NCBI GenBank assembly: GCA_903903365.1
Contig: CAIUYS010000048.1
Span: 1-5,041, forward strand
DNA: 5,041 nucleotides
Direction of reading: 5' to 3'
From: an uncultured Methylococcaceae bacterium
Lineage (GTDB): Bacteria > Pseudomonadota > Gammaproteobacteria > Methylococcales > Methylomonadaceae
This document shows, piece after piece, positions 1-5,041 of the stretch. A program made the translations under genes and the position numbers. Position 1 is the stretch's first letter; every line of letters begins with the position of its first letter. The notes under the pieces were generated by a model. It was not told the DNA's origin, searched no databases, and was given only the letters and a program-made list of their open reading frames with translations.

Positions 1-3
1 ATC

Positions 4-309
4 TTACCGCTCATAAATCACCAACCCCACCCGATCAATATGTTCAATCAAAGCCCGATTTTTGATCTCGCTATAATTTTGCAAATCGACGGTATAAGGC
101 AAATCGGTATCGGCTAAATCCATTAACAAATCAGCCACTAAAAAGCGGTCGATGCCTGTTCCCACCAACACTAAATCAACATCACTACGCTCATGAAACG
201 TGCCTTTGGCGCGTGAGCCATACAACTTTACAGCTGCAATTTGTGGGTGCTTGTTAAAGACATGCTGTAAAAGTGCCAATTGTTCGGGCGTTAAGCCGGT
301 TGCACTCAT
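4..309 (-). CDS. Minimal nucleotidyltransferase, MntA / HI0073-like (putative antitoxin of a HEPN-MNT pair)
   Basis: A 101-residue stand-alone nucleotidyltransferase of the pol-beta fold. Seen: glycine-serine at residues 31-32, ten residues, then Asp43-Val-Asp45, which is exactly the GSX10DXD active-site motif. A likely third metal-binding carboxylate is Asp75 in YTVDLQNY. No other domain is present, and the length is normal for minimal (MNT) enzymes. Known: MntA proteins transfer AMP from ATP to a tyrosine of the partner HEPN toxin (HepT) and so neutralise it. The related HI0073 forms a two-component nucleotidyltransferase with HI0074. The ATG start overlaps the stop of the upstream HEPN gene (ATGA, 4 nt), implying translational coupling and 1:1 production. 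It is the last visible gene of the hsdM operon; the next gene lies beyond the left edge. The motifs make the family call firm. The antitoxin role is inferred from the partner, and the true substrate could differ. Confidence 0.9.
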   Translation of the reverse strand: MSATGLTPEQLALLQHVFNKHPQIAAVKLYGSRAKGTFHERSDVDLVLVGTGIDRFLVADLLMDLADTDLPYTVDLQNYSEIKNRALIEHIDRVGLVIYER

Positions 310-719
310 AGTTCAGTGATTTCAGTCAGTAATTGTAAGTGCCATTCTTCCAGCATCGGTAAATAGTCATCCGCTATCGATTGAATGACGGCTTCAAATT
401 TAACAAAATCATAGGTGTGGCTCATTAAGTTTCTATCACCGATCATTTTTAACCAGGTGTCAGGATCGTTAATGTATTTTGCAGCGTAGGCTTGCCTGAT
501 AACGGCTTTGGGTGATATTTGGTCTAATACGATGCCGTCATTTTCCATTTTGTCTTTTAGTACTTTCCAAGCCAGTTCAAACGTATATTCAAAGCGTTGG
601 ATGATACCTTCTTTTTCTAGTTGGCTGAGTGTTGCCATGTCGTTTTCCATGGCTTCACGTAGCAATAAAAATGCACGGTTAAAATTAGAAAAGCGTTGTT
701 TCCAGCGAACATCTTGCAT
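306..719 (-). CDS. HEPN-fold nucleotidyltransferase partner, HI0074 / HepT-like (putative toxin)
   Basis: A 137-residue, mostly helical protein of the HI0074 'nucleotidyltransferase substrate-binding' family, part of the HEPN superfamily. Seen: the family hallmark QRFEYTFELAWK at residues 41-52, and DRNLMSHTYD at 95-104. The latter contains the complete RX4HXY motif (Arg96, His101, Tyr103). Known: in HepT toxins Arg and His form the RNase centre, and the motif Tyr is the residue AMPylated by MntA. HI0074 was described as a substrate-binding subunit of a two-part nucleotidyltransferase, so the biochemical role is less settled than for HepT. The ATG at 719 has a good ribosome site, AGGAG at 733-729 with a 9-nt spacer, lying in the 15-nt gap after hsdM. 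Its stop overlaps the start of the nucleotidyltransferase gene. Inferred: a HEPN-MNT toxin-antitoxin pair carried in a type I restriction operon. All catalytic residues are intact. Confidence 0.9.
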   Translation of the reverse strand: MQDVRWKQRFSNFNRAFLLLREAMENDMATLSQLEKEGIIQRFEYTFELAWKVLKDKMENDGIVLDQISPKAVIRQAYAAKYINDPDTWLKMIGDRNLMSHTYDFVKFEAVIQSIADDYLPMLEEWHLQLLTEITEL

Positions 720-728
720 AGTCGTTTT

Positions 729-733
729 CTCCT
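729..733 (-). promoter_or_regulatory. Ribosome binding site of the HEPN gene
   Basis: AGGAG on the minus strand, 9 nt before the ATG at 719 and just after the hsdM stop codon (737-735). It lets the HEPN gene initiate independently within the operon transcript, whereas the following nucleotidyltransferase gene relies on a 4-nt overlap. Confidence 0.75.
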
Positions 734-734
734 G

Positions 735-2186
735 TTAGAGCAGCGTTTTGATAGTCGCCAAAATCTTGGCACTTTCTTCATCCAATGCTTTCATGGCTGC
801 CAAAATATCTGCTGGTTGACGCAGTGCGGCTTCTTCTTTTTTATTGGGATTTTTGGCACTTAAATCAAAGGTGGTTGGGTCTATGTCTTTTACGGCAATG
901 CTCCAAGAATTTTCAGTCTCGGCTTTGGTCTTTTGTAATTCAACAAATTCTGCCAAATCCTTTTCATTTAGGGCATTGGTTTTGCCCAAGTTCCTGTCCA
1001 GATTGAGTTGATAAAACCAGACGTTTTGGGTAGCACTGCCTTTTTCAAAGAACAACACCACTGTTTTTACACCCGCACCGGTAAAGGTTCCACCGGGTAA
1101 ATCCAACACCGTATGCAGGTTACAGTTTTCCAGTAACAATTTTCGTAGGCTGACAGAGGCATTATCAGTATTGCTTAGAAAGGTGTTTTTAATGACCACA
1201 CCACCTTTGCCACCTGCCTTTAGGATTTTAATGAAATGTTGTAAAAATAAAGAAGCGGTTTCACCGGTTTTGATGGGGAAGTTTTGCTGCACTTCGGCGC
1301 GTTCTTTGCCACCAAAAGGTGGATTAGCCAATACCACATCGTAACGATCTTTTTCTTGTATATCGGCAAGATTTTCAGCAAGGGTATTGGTATGCACAAT
1401 ATTGGGTGCTTCCACGCCATGCAAAATCATGTTCATGGTTCCAATGATGTACGCCAGTGATTTCTTTTCTTTACCGTAAAAGGTTTTCTTTTGCAGGGTG
1501 ACCACATCCGTGGTCGTTAATTTTTTGCTGTGTTTTAAGTATTCAAACGCTTCACATAAAAATCCGGCAGAACCTACCGCACCATCATAAATGGTGTTAC
1601 CAATCTGGGGTGCTACGACTTTAACGATGGTTTTAATCAAGGGTCGTGGCGTGTAGTATTCGCCACCGTTACGGCCAGCGTTACCCATATTTTTAATCTT
1701 GTCTTCGTACAAGTGACTCATTTCATGCTTTTCTGCATGGGTCCGAAAACGCAGCTCATCAATACGATTAATCACTTCCCGCAGGTTATAACCACTTTGG
1801 ATGCGATTTTTTAATTCCGAGAATATCTCACCAATTTTATATTCAATGGTATCGGCGCTATCCGCAGAGGCTTTAAACTTTTTAAGATAAGGAAATAACT
1901 GAATGTTGACGAAATCGGCAAGGTCATCACCGGTCAGTGCATTGTGGTCAATGGCACCATTGTCTAATTTGGGTGCTGCCCAGACAGTCCATTGATAGTC
2001 GGGTACAATAATAGGCGTGTAAGTCTTGCCGGAAAGTTCTGCTTCAGTCGCTTTGTCTCTTTCCAAATCATCCAGATACTTTAAAAATAACACCCAAGAC
2101 GTTTGTTCGACATAATCCAGTTCGCTGCCACAACCCGCATCTTTATGCAGGATGTCATCTATATTTTTAAAGGTTTGTTCAAACAA
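735..2186 (-). CDS. hsdM: Type I restriction-modification system, DNA adenine methyltransferase subunit HsdM
   Basis: HsdM transfers a methyl group from S-adenosylmethionine to N6 of adenine at the site chosen by HsdS. As M2S it protects host DNA, and with HsdR it forms the restricting complex. Seen in 483 residues: an N-terminal helical HsdM domain (about 1-160, ending ELRFRTHAEKHEMSHLY), GEYYTPRPLI at 175-184, the AdoMet-binding motif I DGAVGSAGFL at 201-210, the catalytic motif IV NPPF at 288-291, and a C-terminal helical tail (about 450-483) of the kind that packs on HsdS. From memory, DGAVGSAGFL rather than DPACGTGGFL is normal for this subfamily. Length is full. The start is TTG, compelled because the frame has a TGA about 30 nt upstream, no ATG or GTG lies between, and the first internal Met is residue 156. 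AAGGA at 2199-2195 sits 8 nt before it. It heads the operon with the HEPN and MNT genes; hsdS and hsdR are not in view. Confidence 0.96.
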   Translation of the reverse strand: MFEQTFKNIDDILHKDAGCGSELDYVEQTSWVLFLKYLDDLERDKATEAELSGKTYTPIIVPDYQWTVWAAPKLDNGAIDHNALTGDDLADFVNIQLFPYLKKFKASADSADTIEYKIGEIFSELKNRIQSGYNLREVINRIDELRFRTHAEKHEMSHLYEDKIKNMGNAGRNGGEYYTPRPLIKTIVKVVAPQIGNTIYDGAVGSAGFLCEAFEYLKHSKKLTTTDVVTLQKKTFYGKEKKSLAYIIGTMNMILHGVEAPNIVHTNTLAENLADIQEKDRYDVVLANPPFGGKERAEVQQNFPIKTGETASLFLQHFIKILKAGGKGGVVIKNTFLSNTDNASVSLRKLLLENCNLHTVLDLPGGTFTGAGVKTVVLFFEKGSATQNVWFYQLNLDRNLGKTNALNEKDLAEFVELQKTKAETENSWSIAVKDIDPTTFDLSAKNPNKKEEAALRQPADILAAMKALDEESAKILATIKTLL

Positions 2187-2194
2187 AGTGGTTT

Positions 2195-2199
2195 TCCTT
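2195..2199 (-). promoter_or_regulatory. Ribosome binding site fixing the TTG start of hsdM
   Basis: AAGGA on the minus strand with an 8-nt spacer to the TTG codon at 2186-2184. It supports the non-ATG start, which the amino-acid alignment to HsdM proteins also requires (MFEQTFKNIDDIL is a typical HsdM N-terminus). Confidence 0.75.
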
Positions 2200-2221
2200 A
2201 GTAGGGGTGGTCAGGCTGGAT

Positions 2222-2249
2222 TCATGGGTATTTGGTCTTTTCTCCATGA
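2222..2249. repeat. 6-bp inverted repeat TCATGG-N16-CCATGA interlaced with the previous one
   Basis: The arms are 2222-2227 and 2244-2249, again with centres 22 bp apart and with the dyad centre shifted 8 bp from that of TATTTGGT-N14-ACCAAATA. Because the arms alternate along the strand, the two stems interlace rather than nest. A 6-bp repeat in this length of DNA can arise by chance; the shared spacing is what makes it notable. Confidence 0.4.
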
Positions 2250-2258
2250 TACCAAATA
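2229..2258. repeat. 8-bp perfect inverted repeat TATTTGGT-N14-ACCAAATA (possible operator)
   Basis: The left arm is 2229-2236 and the right arm is 2251-2258, with arm centres 22 bp apart, about two helical turns. This is the spacing typical of a dimeric regulator bound to one face of DNA. It overlaps the predicted hsdM transcription start. In RNA it could instead form a hairpin with a 14-nt loop. No regulator gene is visible in the window. The repeat is seen; its function is inference. Confidence 0.5.
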
Positions 2259-2263
2259 ACGGC

Positions 2264-2293
2264 ATTATGAGTATGTTTACCTATAGTGAACAA
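2264..2293 (-). promoter_or_regulatory. Candidate sigma70-type promoter for the hsdM operon
   Basis: On the minus strand TTGTTC (2293-2288), an 18-bp spacer, and CATAAT (2269-2264). The -10 matches consensus at five of six positions and the -35 at three of six. The predicted start near 2257 would give a leader of about 70 nt and would fall inside the 2229-2258 inverted repeat, a position suited to repression. It is the best candidate I found on this strand but it is weak; no other evidence supports it. Confidence 0.35.
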
Positions 2294-2335
2294 AATCCCA
2301 TAAAATCGTATTAATGAAAGCGTGGGTTTAGCTGA

Positions 2336-4501
2336 ATGACTAACAACGCGGCTTTTGATTGCCAAGTTTCTGTAATCGGCTACAATATTTTCATGCAAAA
2401 AAACATTGATCTACATAAACAGCTTTTTAGTAACCTATCTGATGCCGATAACGAACAAATAGATCGTGCGTTGGCGATTGTCTCGCGTATTCCTGAAGAC
2501 CCCCATTATCATCGCCCCTCAGGTGTTGAGGTGGCTACCATTTTAAGGGATTACAATGTCGATTTTAAAACCCTCCTGGCGGCCATTTTAAGTGATTCCC
2601 GTTTGTCGCAGTTAAAGCCGGCGCCTGACCTTAAAGAACAGTTTGGCGAAACGGTTGCGGCATTGGTAAACGATGTTAACTGGTTGAATAAATTGACTGT
2701 TTATTCGCTGGAAATGGCAAAAAAACCCAATGAGGCGGAAACGTTACGGCGCATGCTTTTGTCCATGACGCAGGATGTGCGGGCCGTATTAATCAAGCTG
2801 GCTTACCGCATTCATAGGTTACGAAATTTACCGAAAGAATCGTATGAGATGCGTCTTTTTATATCCAGGGAAACACTGGATATCTATGCGCCCATTGCCA
2901 ACCGCTTAGGTATTCATCAGTTTAAATGGGAGCTTGAGGATTTGGCTTTTCGGTATTTAGAGCCGCAAGCGTATCTCCAAATTGCCAAGTCCCTTGCCAA
3001 TAATCGGGCGCAACGGGAAAACTGTATTAATGGTTTTACTGAACTGTTACAAAAACACCTCGCCGAAGACACTATACCCTGTACCTGTTATGGCCGCCCC
3101 AAGCATATTTACAGCATTTGGAAAAAAATGCAGAAGAAGCAGTTAGGCATTGACCAGTTGTATGACCTGTTAGCCGTGCGCGTGATTGTCGATAACGTGA
3201 CTCATTGCTACACGGTACTGGGCATTGTTCATAGTTTATGGCAATACATTCCCAAAGAATTTGATGATTATATTGCCAACCCCAAAGAAAATGGCTATCA
3301 ATCGCTGCATACCGTTATTTTAGACCCGCAAGGCAATCGTATTGAGGTGCAAATCAGGACTCAGGAGATGCATGATTATGCAGAACTTGGCGTTGCCGCG
3401 CACTGGGCCTATAAAGAAGGTGGGAAACAAACGGCGGCAATGGAAAAAAGCGTTGCCACTTTACGCAAGTTGCTGGAAGAAAAGCACGGCGATGAAACCT
3501 TGAGCGATGATTTTCGCAGTGAGTTATTTAACGACCGGGTTTATGTGTTAACGCCCGCCGGACAATTGATTGATCTGGTAAAAGGTTCTACACCGCTGGA
3601 TTTTGCTTATGCTGTTCATAGTGAAATAGGCCACCGTTGCCGTGGTGCAAAAATAAACGGTCGTATTGTGCCGCTAACCTACACTCTTAAGTCCGGCGAA
3701 CAAATAGAAATTTTAACCGCCAAAGAGAGTGCGCCCAATCATAATTGGATAGATCCGAATCTGGGTTATTTAAAATCATCGCGGGCTATTAGCCGGGTAA
3801 AAAGCTGGTTTAGAAATCAGCAACAAACGGAAAATATAGCGCGGGGTAGAGCCATTCTGGACAGGGAAAGCAAGCACCTGGGATTAAAGGCGCTGAACAT
3901 GGTTGATATGCTTAGCTGTTTTAAGCAACCCAATACCGATGCGTTGCTTGAGGCCATTGGTCGCAGCGATATTAACAGCCGTCAGCTGGCCGGTTATTTA
4001 AAAATACCCGAACTGGAAGACTTACTCGTTAATGTCCCTCCGAAAAAGCTTTCGACAAAATCGGTGGTTTCGGTTGCCGGTATTGATAATGTGCAAACCT
4101 CGTTTGCCCACTGTTGTTCACCGGTATTGGGTGATGACATTATTGGTTATATTTCCCACCATCATGGCATTACCGTTCACCACACCCATTGTAAAAACGT
4201 CACGAACCTGAGCATTGAAAAACAGGCGCAACTGATTCCGGTAGAATGGGGCGCGAAAAAGGCCAGCCATGCTGTGCCTATTGTGATTCAGGCTTTTAAT
4301 GCCCAGAATTTGCTCAATAATGTTTCGCAACTATTGGCGCAATCGAAGATTCATATCTTTAGTGCGGCACTGGATACCCATCCGGATTTTTCTGCCACGT
4401 TAAATTTGACCATTCAAATAGAAAATACCGATCAACTAAGTCAGGTGCTTAGTAAAATAAATTGCGTGCCCAATATAACGGAAGTCAGGCGTAAAACTTG
4501 A
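2336..4501 (+). CDS. relA: RelA, ribosome-associated (p)ppGpp synthetase (GTP/GDP pyrophosphokinase)
   Basis: RelA transfers pyrophosphate from ATP to GTP or GDP to make the alarmone (p)ppGpp when uncharged tRNA reaches the ribosome. Seen in the 721-residue form: a degenerate HD region (about 45-160) where the hydrolase HD and ED motifs are lost (AILSDSRL at 83-90), so no hydrolysis is expected. The synthetase domain (about 200-362) has GRPKHIYSIWKKM at 253-265, KEFDD at 307-311, GYQSLHT at 320-326 and catalytic Glu337 in EVQIRT. EFDD is the RelA signature, where SpoT has a basic RFKD-type motif. Then follow a TGS domain (about 400-463), a helical linker, a zinc-finger-like segment with Cys593-Cys594, His615 and Cys619, and a C-terminal ACT/RRM domain (about 645-721). 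The start is uncertain. Neither the ATG at 2336 nor the one at 2393 has a Shine-Dalgarno sequence, residues 1-19 do not look like RelA, and promoter-like hexamers lie inside them. The product may therefore be 702 residues from 2393. Confidence 0.95.
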   Translation: MTNNAAFDCQVSVIGYNIFMQKNIDLHKQLFSNLSDADNEQIDRALAIVSRIPEDPHYHRPSGVEVATILRDYNVDFKTLLAAILSDSRLSQLKPAPDLKEQFGETVAALVNDVNWLNKLTVYSLEMAKKPNEAETLRRMLLSMTQDVRAVLIKLAYRIHRLRNLPKESYEMRLFISRETLDIYAPIANRLGIHQFKWELEDLAFRYLEPQAYLQIAKSLANNRAQRENCINGFTELLQKHLAEDTIPCTCYGRPKHIYSIWKKMQKKQLGIDQLYDLLAVRVIVDNVTHCYTVLGIVHSLWQYIPKEFDDYIANPKENGYQSLHTVILDPQGNRIEVQIRTQEMHDYAELGVAAHWAYKEGGKQTAAMEKSVATLRKLLEEKHGDETLSDDFRSELFNDRVYVLTPAGQLIDLVKGSTPLDFAYAVHSEIGHRCRGAKINGRIVPLTYTLKSGEQIEILTAKESAPNHNWIDPNLGYLKSSRAISRVKSWFRNQQQTENIARGRAILDRESKHLGLKALNMVDMLSCFKQPNTDALLEAIGRSDINSRQLAGYLKIPELEDLLVNVPPKKLSTKSVVSVAGIDNVQTSFAHCCSPVLGDDIIGYISHHHGITVHHTHCKNVTNLSIEKQAQLIPVEWGAKKASHAVPIVIQAFNAQNLLNNVSQLLAQSKIHIFSAALDTHPDFSATLNLTIQIENTDQLSQVLSKINCVPNITEVRRKT
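2359..2386 (+). promoter_or_regulatory. Candidate sigma70 promoter for relA, inside the 5' end of the longest frame
   Basis: TTGCCA (2359-2364), a 16-bp spacer, and TACAAT (2381-2386); each hexamer matches consensus at five of six positions. It is the best promoter-like sequence I found near relA, better than anything in 2187-2335 on this strand. Transcription would begin about 2393, which is the A of an in-frame ATG. If real, it argues for the shorter RelA. Confidence 0.5.
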
Positions 4502-4505
4502 AGAG

Positions 4506-4535
4506 GTGCGGGCATCAGACTGAGGCCTGCACTTT
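4506..4535 (+). terminator. Hairpin after relA, possible weak terminator
   Basis: GTGCGGGC (4506-4513) pairs with GCCTGCAC (4525-4532): eight base pairs including one G-U, with an 11-nt loop, starting 4 nt after the relA stop codon. Only three T residues follow (4533-4535), so termination is likely inefficient or the hairpin acts mainly as a 3'-end stabiliser. Some read-through into polA is possible. Confidence 0.4.
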
Positions 4536-4548
4536 CATCCCTACAGGA

Positions 4549-4575
4549 AACCCGACGAACGGGTTAAAATAGCCC
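4549..4575 (+). repeat. Two overlapping, mutually exclusive hairpins in the relA-polA spacer
   Basis: AACCCG (4549-4554) pairs perfectly with CGGGTT (4560-4565) across the 5-nt loop ACGAA. GGGTTA (4561-4566) can instead pair with TAGCCC (4570-4575) across the 3-nt loop AAA, with one U-G pair. The central GGGTT is shared, so only one hairpin can form at a time. This is seen in sequence; any regulatory role is inference. Confidence 0.45.
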
Positions 4576-4588
4576 ATCCGGTTTTAGG

Positions 4589-4630
4589 CCTTTAGCCTTG
4601 TACCTATCTCCTTTAACCTTGCACCTTAAA
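4589..4630. repeat. Heptanucleotide tandem repeat, six copies of CCTTNNN type, directly before polA
   Basis: Six consecutive 7-mers in register: CCTTTAG (4589), CCTTGTA (4596), CCTATCT (4603), CCTTTAA (4610), CCTTGCA (4617), CCTTAAA (4624). A degenerate seventh, TCTTATG (4631-4637), contains the polA start codon. Five of the six begin CCTT and the sixth is CCTA. Positions 4589-4605 and 4610-4626 also match at 15 of 17 bases, giving a 21-nt higher-order repeat. The opposite strand reads as spaced AAGG units. The tract leaves polA with a pyrimidine-rich leader and no Shine-Dalgarno sequence. Function unknown. Confidence 0.8.
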
Positions 4631-4634
4631 TCTT

Positions 4635-5041
4635 ATGCCACAACAAACACAAAAACGCCTGATTCTGGTTGACGGTTCTTCCTTTTTGTTTCGCGCTTAT
4701 CATGCGATTCCCCCCTTAACCAATCCTCTGGGTGAGCCTACCAATGCCGTTTATGGCGTATCCAACATGCTGCGCAAACTGATAGCCGAGTATCACAGTG
4801 ACTACATCACGGTGGTTTTTGACGCGCCCGGAAAAACTTTTCGTAATGACCTTTATGATCAATATAAAGCGCACCGGCCACCGATGCCTGACGATTTGCG
4901 TGTTCAAATAGAGCCTTTGCACCATCTGGTTCGCGCAATGGGTTTACCGTTAATTATGGAGTCCGGCGTAGAAGCGGATGATGTCCTGGGTGCGCTGGCG
5001 CAACACGCGGAGCAGCAAGGTTTTAAGGTCATTATTTCCAC
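4635..5041 (+). CDS. polA: DNA polymerase I, N-terminal 5' nuclease domain (partial, cut by window end)
   Basis: DNA polymerase I removes RNA primers and fills gaps in lagging-strand synthesis and excision repair. Only the first 135 codons are here, all within the 5'-3' exonuclease (FEN-like) domain; proofreading and polymerase domains would follow outside. Seen: ILVDGSSFLFRAYHAIPPLT near the N-terminus with Asp13, VVFDAPGKTFR with Asp63, the helical-arch segment YKAHRPPMPDDLR at about 77-89, and GVEADD with Glu113, Asp115 and Asp116. As I recall the E. coli sequence, these metal ligands carry the same residue numbers there, so the ATG at 4635 is almost certainly right. An in-frame TAA at 4614-4616 also excludes a long extension. 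There is no Shine-Dalgarno sequence; a heptamer repeat tract occupies that place. It lies 133 nt after relA on the same strand and may have its own promoter or depend on read-through. I found no convincing promoter hexamers. Confidence 0.97.
   Translation, partial: MPQQTQKRLILVDGSSFLFRAYHAIPPLTNPLGEPTNAVYGVSNMLRKLIAEYHSDYITVVFDAPGKTFRNDLYDQYKAHRPPMPDDLRVQIEPLHHLVRAMGLPLIMESGVEADDVLGALAQHAEQQGFKVIIS

Noticed and set aside
508..1006. Plus-strand open frames at 508-738 and 785-1006
   Set aside because: They lie antisense within or across the HEPN and hsdM genes, show no recognisable protein features, and the opposite strand codes clearly conserved proteins.
1220..1420. Minus-strand 66-codon frame inside hsdM
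   Set aside because: It is an alternative frame of the same strand covering the hsdM catalytic motif IV region; hsdM is intact there, so this is a shadow and not a frameshift remnant.
1557..1586. Possible defect of HsdM motif I (DGAVGSAGFL instead of DPACGTGGFL)
   Set aside because: From memory, this variant is the usual form in this HsdM subfamily, and motif IV NPPF is intact, so the enzyme should be active.
2222..2258. A classic H-type RNA pseudoknot formed by the interlaced repeats
   Set aside because: One crossing loop would be a single nucleotide spanning an 8-bp stem, which is sterically implausible; alternative stems or DNA operator sites fit better.
2245..2269. Imperfect inverted repeat CATGATACC / GGCATTATG
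   Set aside because: It contains one mismatch and one wobble in nine pairs and overlaps the stronger repeats; likely chance.
2282..2306. TATAGT (2282-2287) and TAAAAT (2301-2306) as -10 boxes for relA
   Set aside because: No acceptable -35 hexamer at 16-18 bp upstream of TATAGT, and only a three-of-six match for TAAAAT; the 2359-2386 pair is much better.
2582..2605. Loss of HD hydrolase residues in RelA (AILSDSRL)
   Set aside because: Degenerate HD residues are the norm for monofunctional RelA, which also carries EFDD; it is not an unusual mutation.
4118..4330. Minus-strand 70-codon frame within relA
   Set aside because: It is antisense to the conserved zinc-finger/ACT region of relA with no protein-like signature.
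4542..4570. Promoter for polA with TAAAAT (4565-4570) as -10
   Set aside because: The corresponding -35 position (TACAGG) does not resemble the consensus, and the hexamer lies within hairpin sequence.
4716..4925. Minus-strand 69-codon frame within polA
   Set aside because: It is antisense to the highly conserved 5' nuclease domain; no independent support.

Overview
The window looks like a gammaproteobacterial chromosome at the junction between a laterally mobile defence cassette and housekeeping genes. The partial DNA polymerase I at the right end aligns with the E. coli enzyme from residue 1 without a shift in its metal-binding residues. The RelA has the monofunctional EFDD signature seen in beta- and gammaproteobacteria. 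A heptanucleotide repeat tract before polA made me think of methanotrophs (Methylococcales), but that is a guess from memory and not evidence for a genus.

Left part, minus strand, 2186 down to 4: a tight three-gene operon. It reads hsdM (type I restriction-modification DNA adenine methyltransferase, TTG start), then a HEPN-fold protein of the HI0074/HepT type, then a minimal nucleotidyltransferase of the HI0073/MntA type. hsdM and the HEPN gene are 15 nt apart, and the HEPN and MNT genes overlap by 4 nt (ATGA). No hsdS or hsdR lies in the window. They would be expected beyond the left edge, which would place the HEPN-MNT pair inside a type I RM operon. The pair carries the intact diagnostic motifs of the MntA-HepT toxin-antitoxin systems: RX4HXY in the HEPN protein and GSX10DXD in the nucleotidyltransferase.

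Middle, 2187-2335: a divergent intergenic region between hsdM and relA. It holds a weak candidate hsdM promoter, two interlaced inverted repeats with identical 22-bp arm spacing, and a 22-codon upstream reading frame that ends just inside the hsdM start.

Right part, plus strand: relA, the ribosome-associated (p)ppGpp synthetase, is complete with a degenerate HD domain. A 133-nt spacer follows with two overlapping hairpins, a weak terminator-like hairpin and six tandem CCTTNNN-type heptamers that run almost to the polA start codon. Only the first 135 codons of polA (5' nuclease domain) are present. A good sigma70-type promoter sequence sits inside the first 17 codons of the longest relA frame, so the true relA start may be 57 nt downstream, possibly on a leaderless transcript.

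The left module acts in DNA self/non-self discrimination with an embedded toxin-antitoxin-like pair. relA and polA are core stress-signalling and replication/repair genes. The feature most worth pursuing is the HEPN-MNT pair co-transcribed with hsdM.
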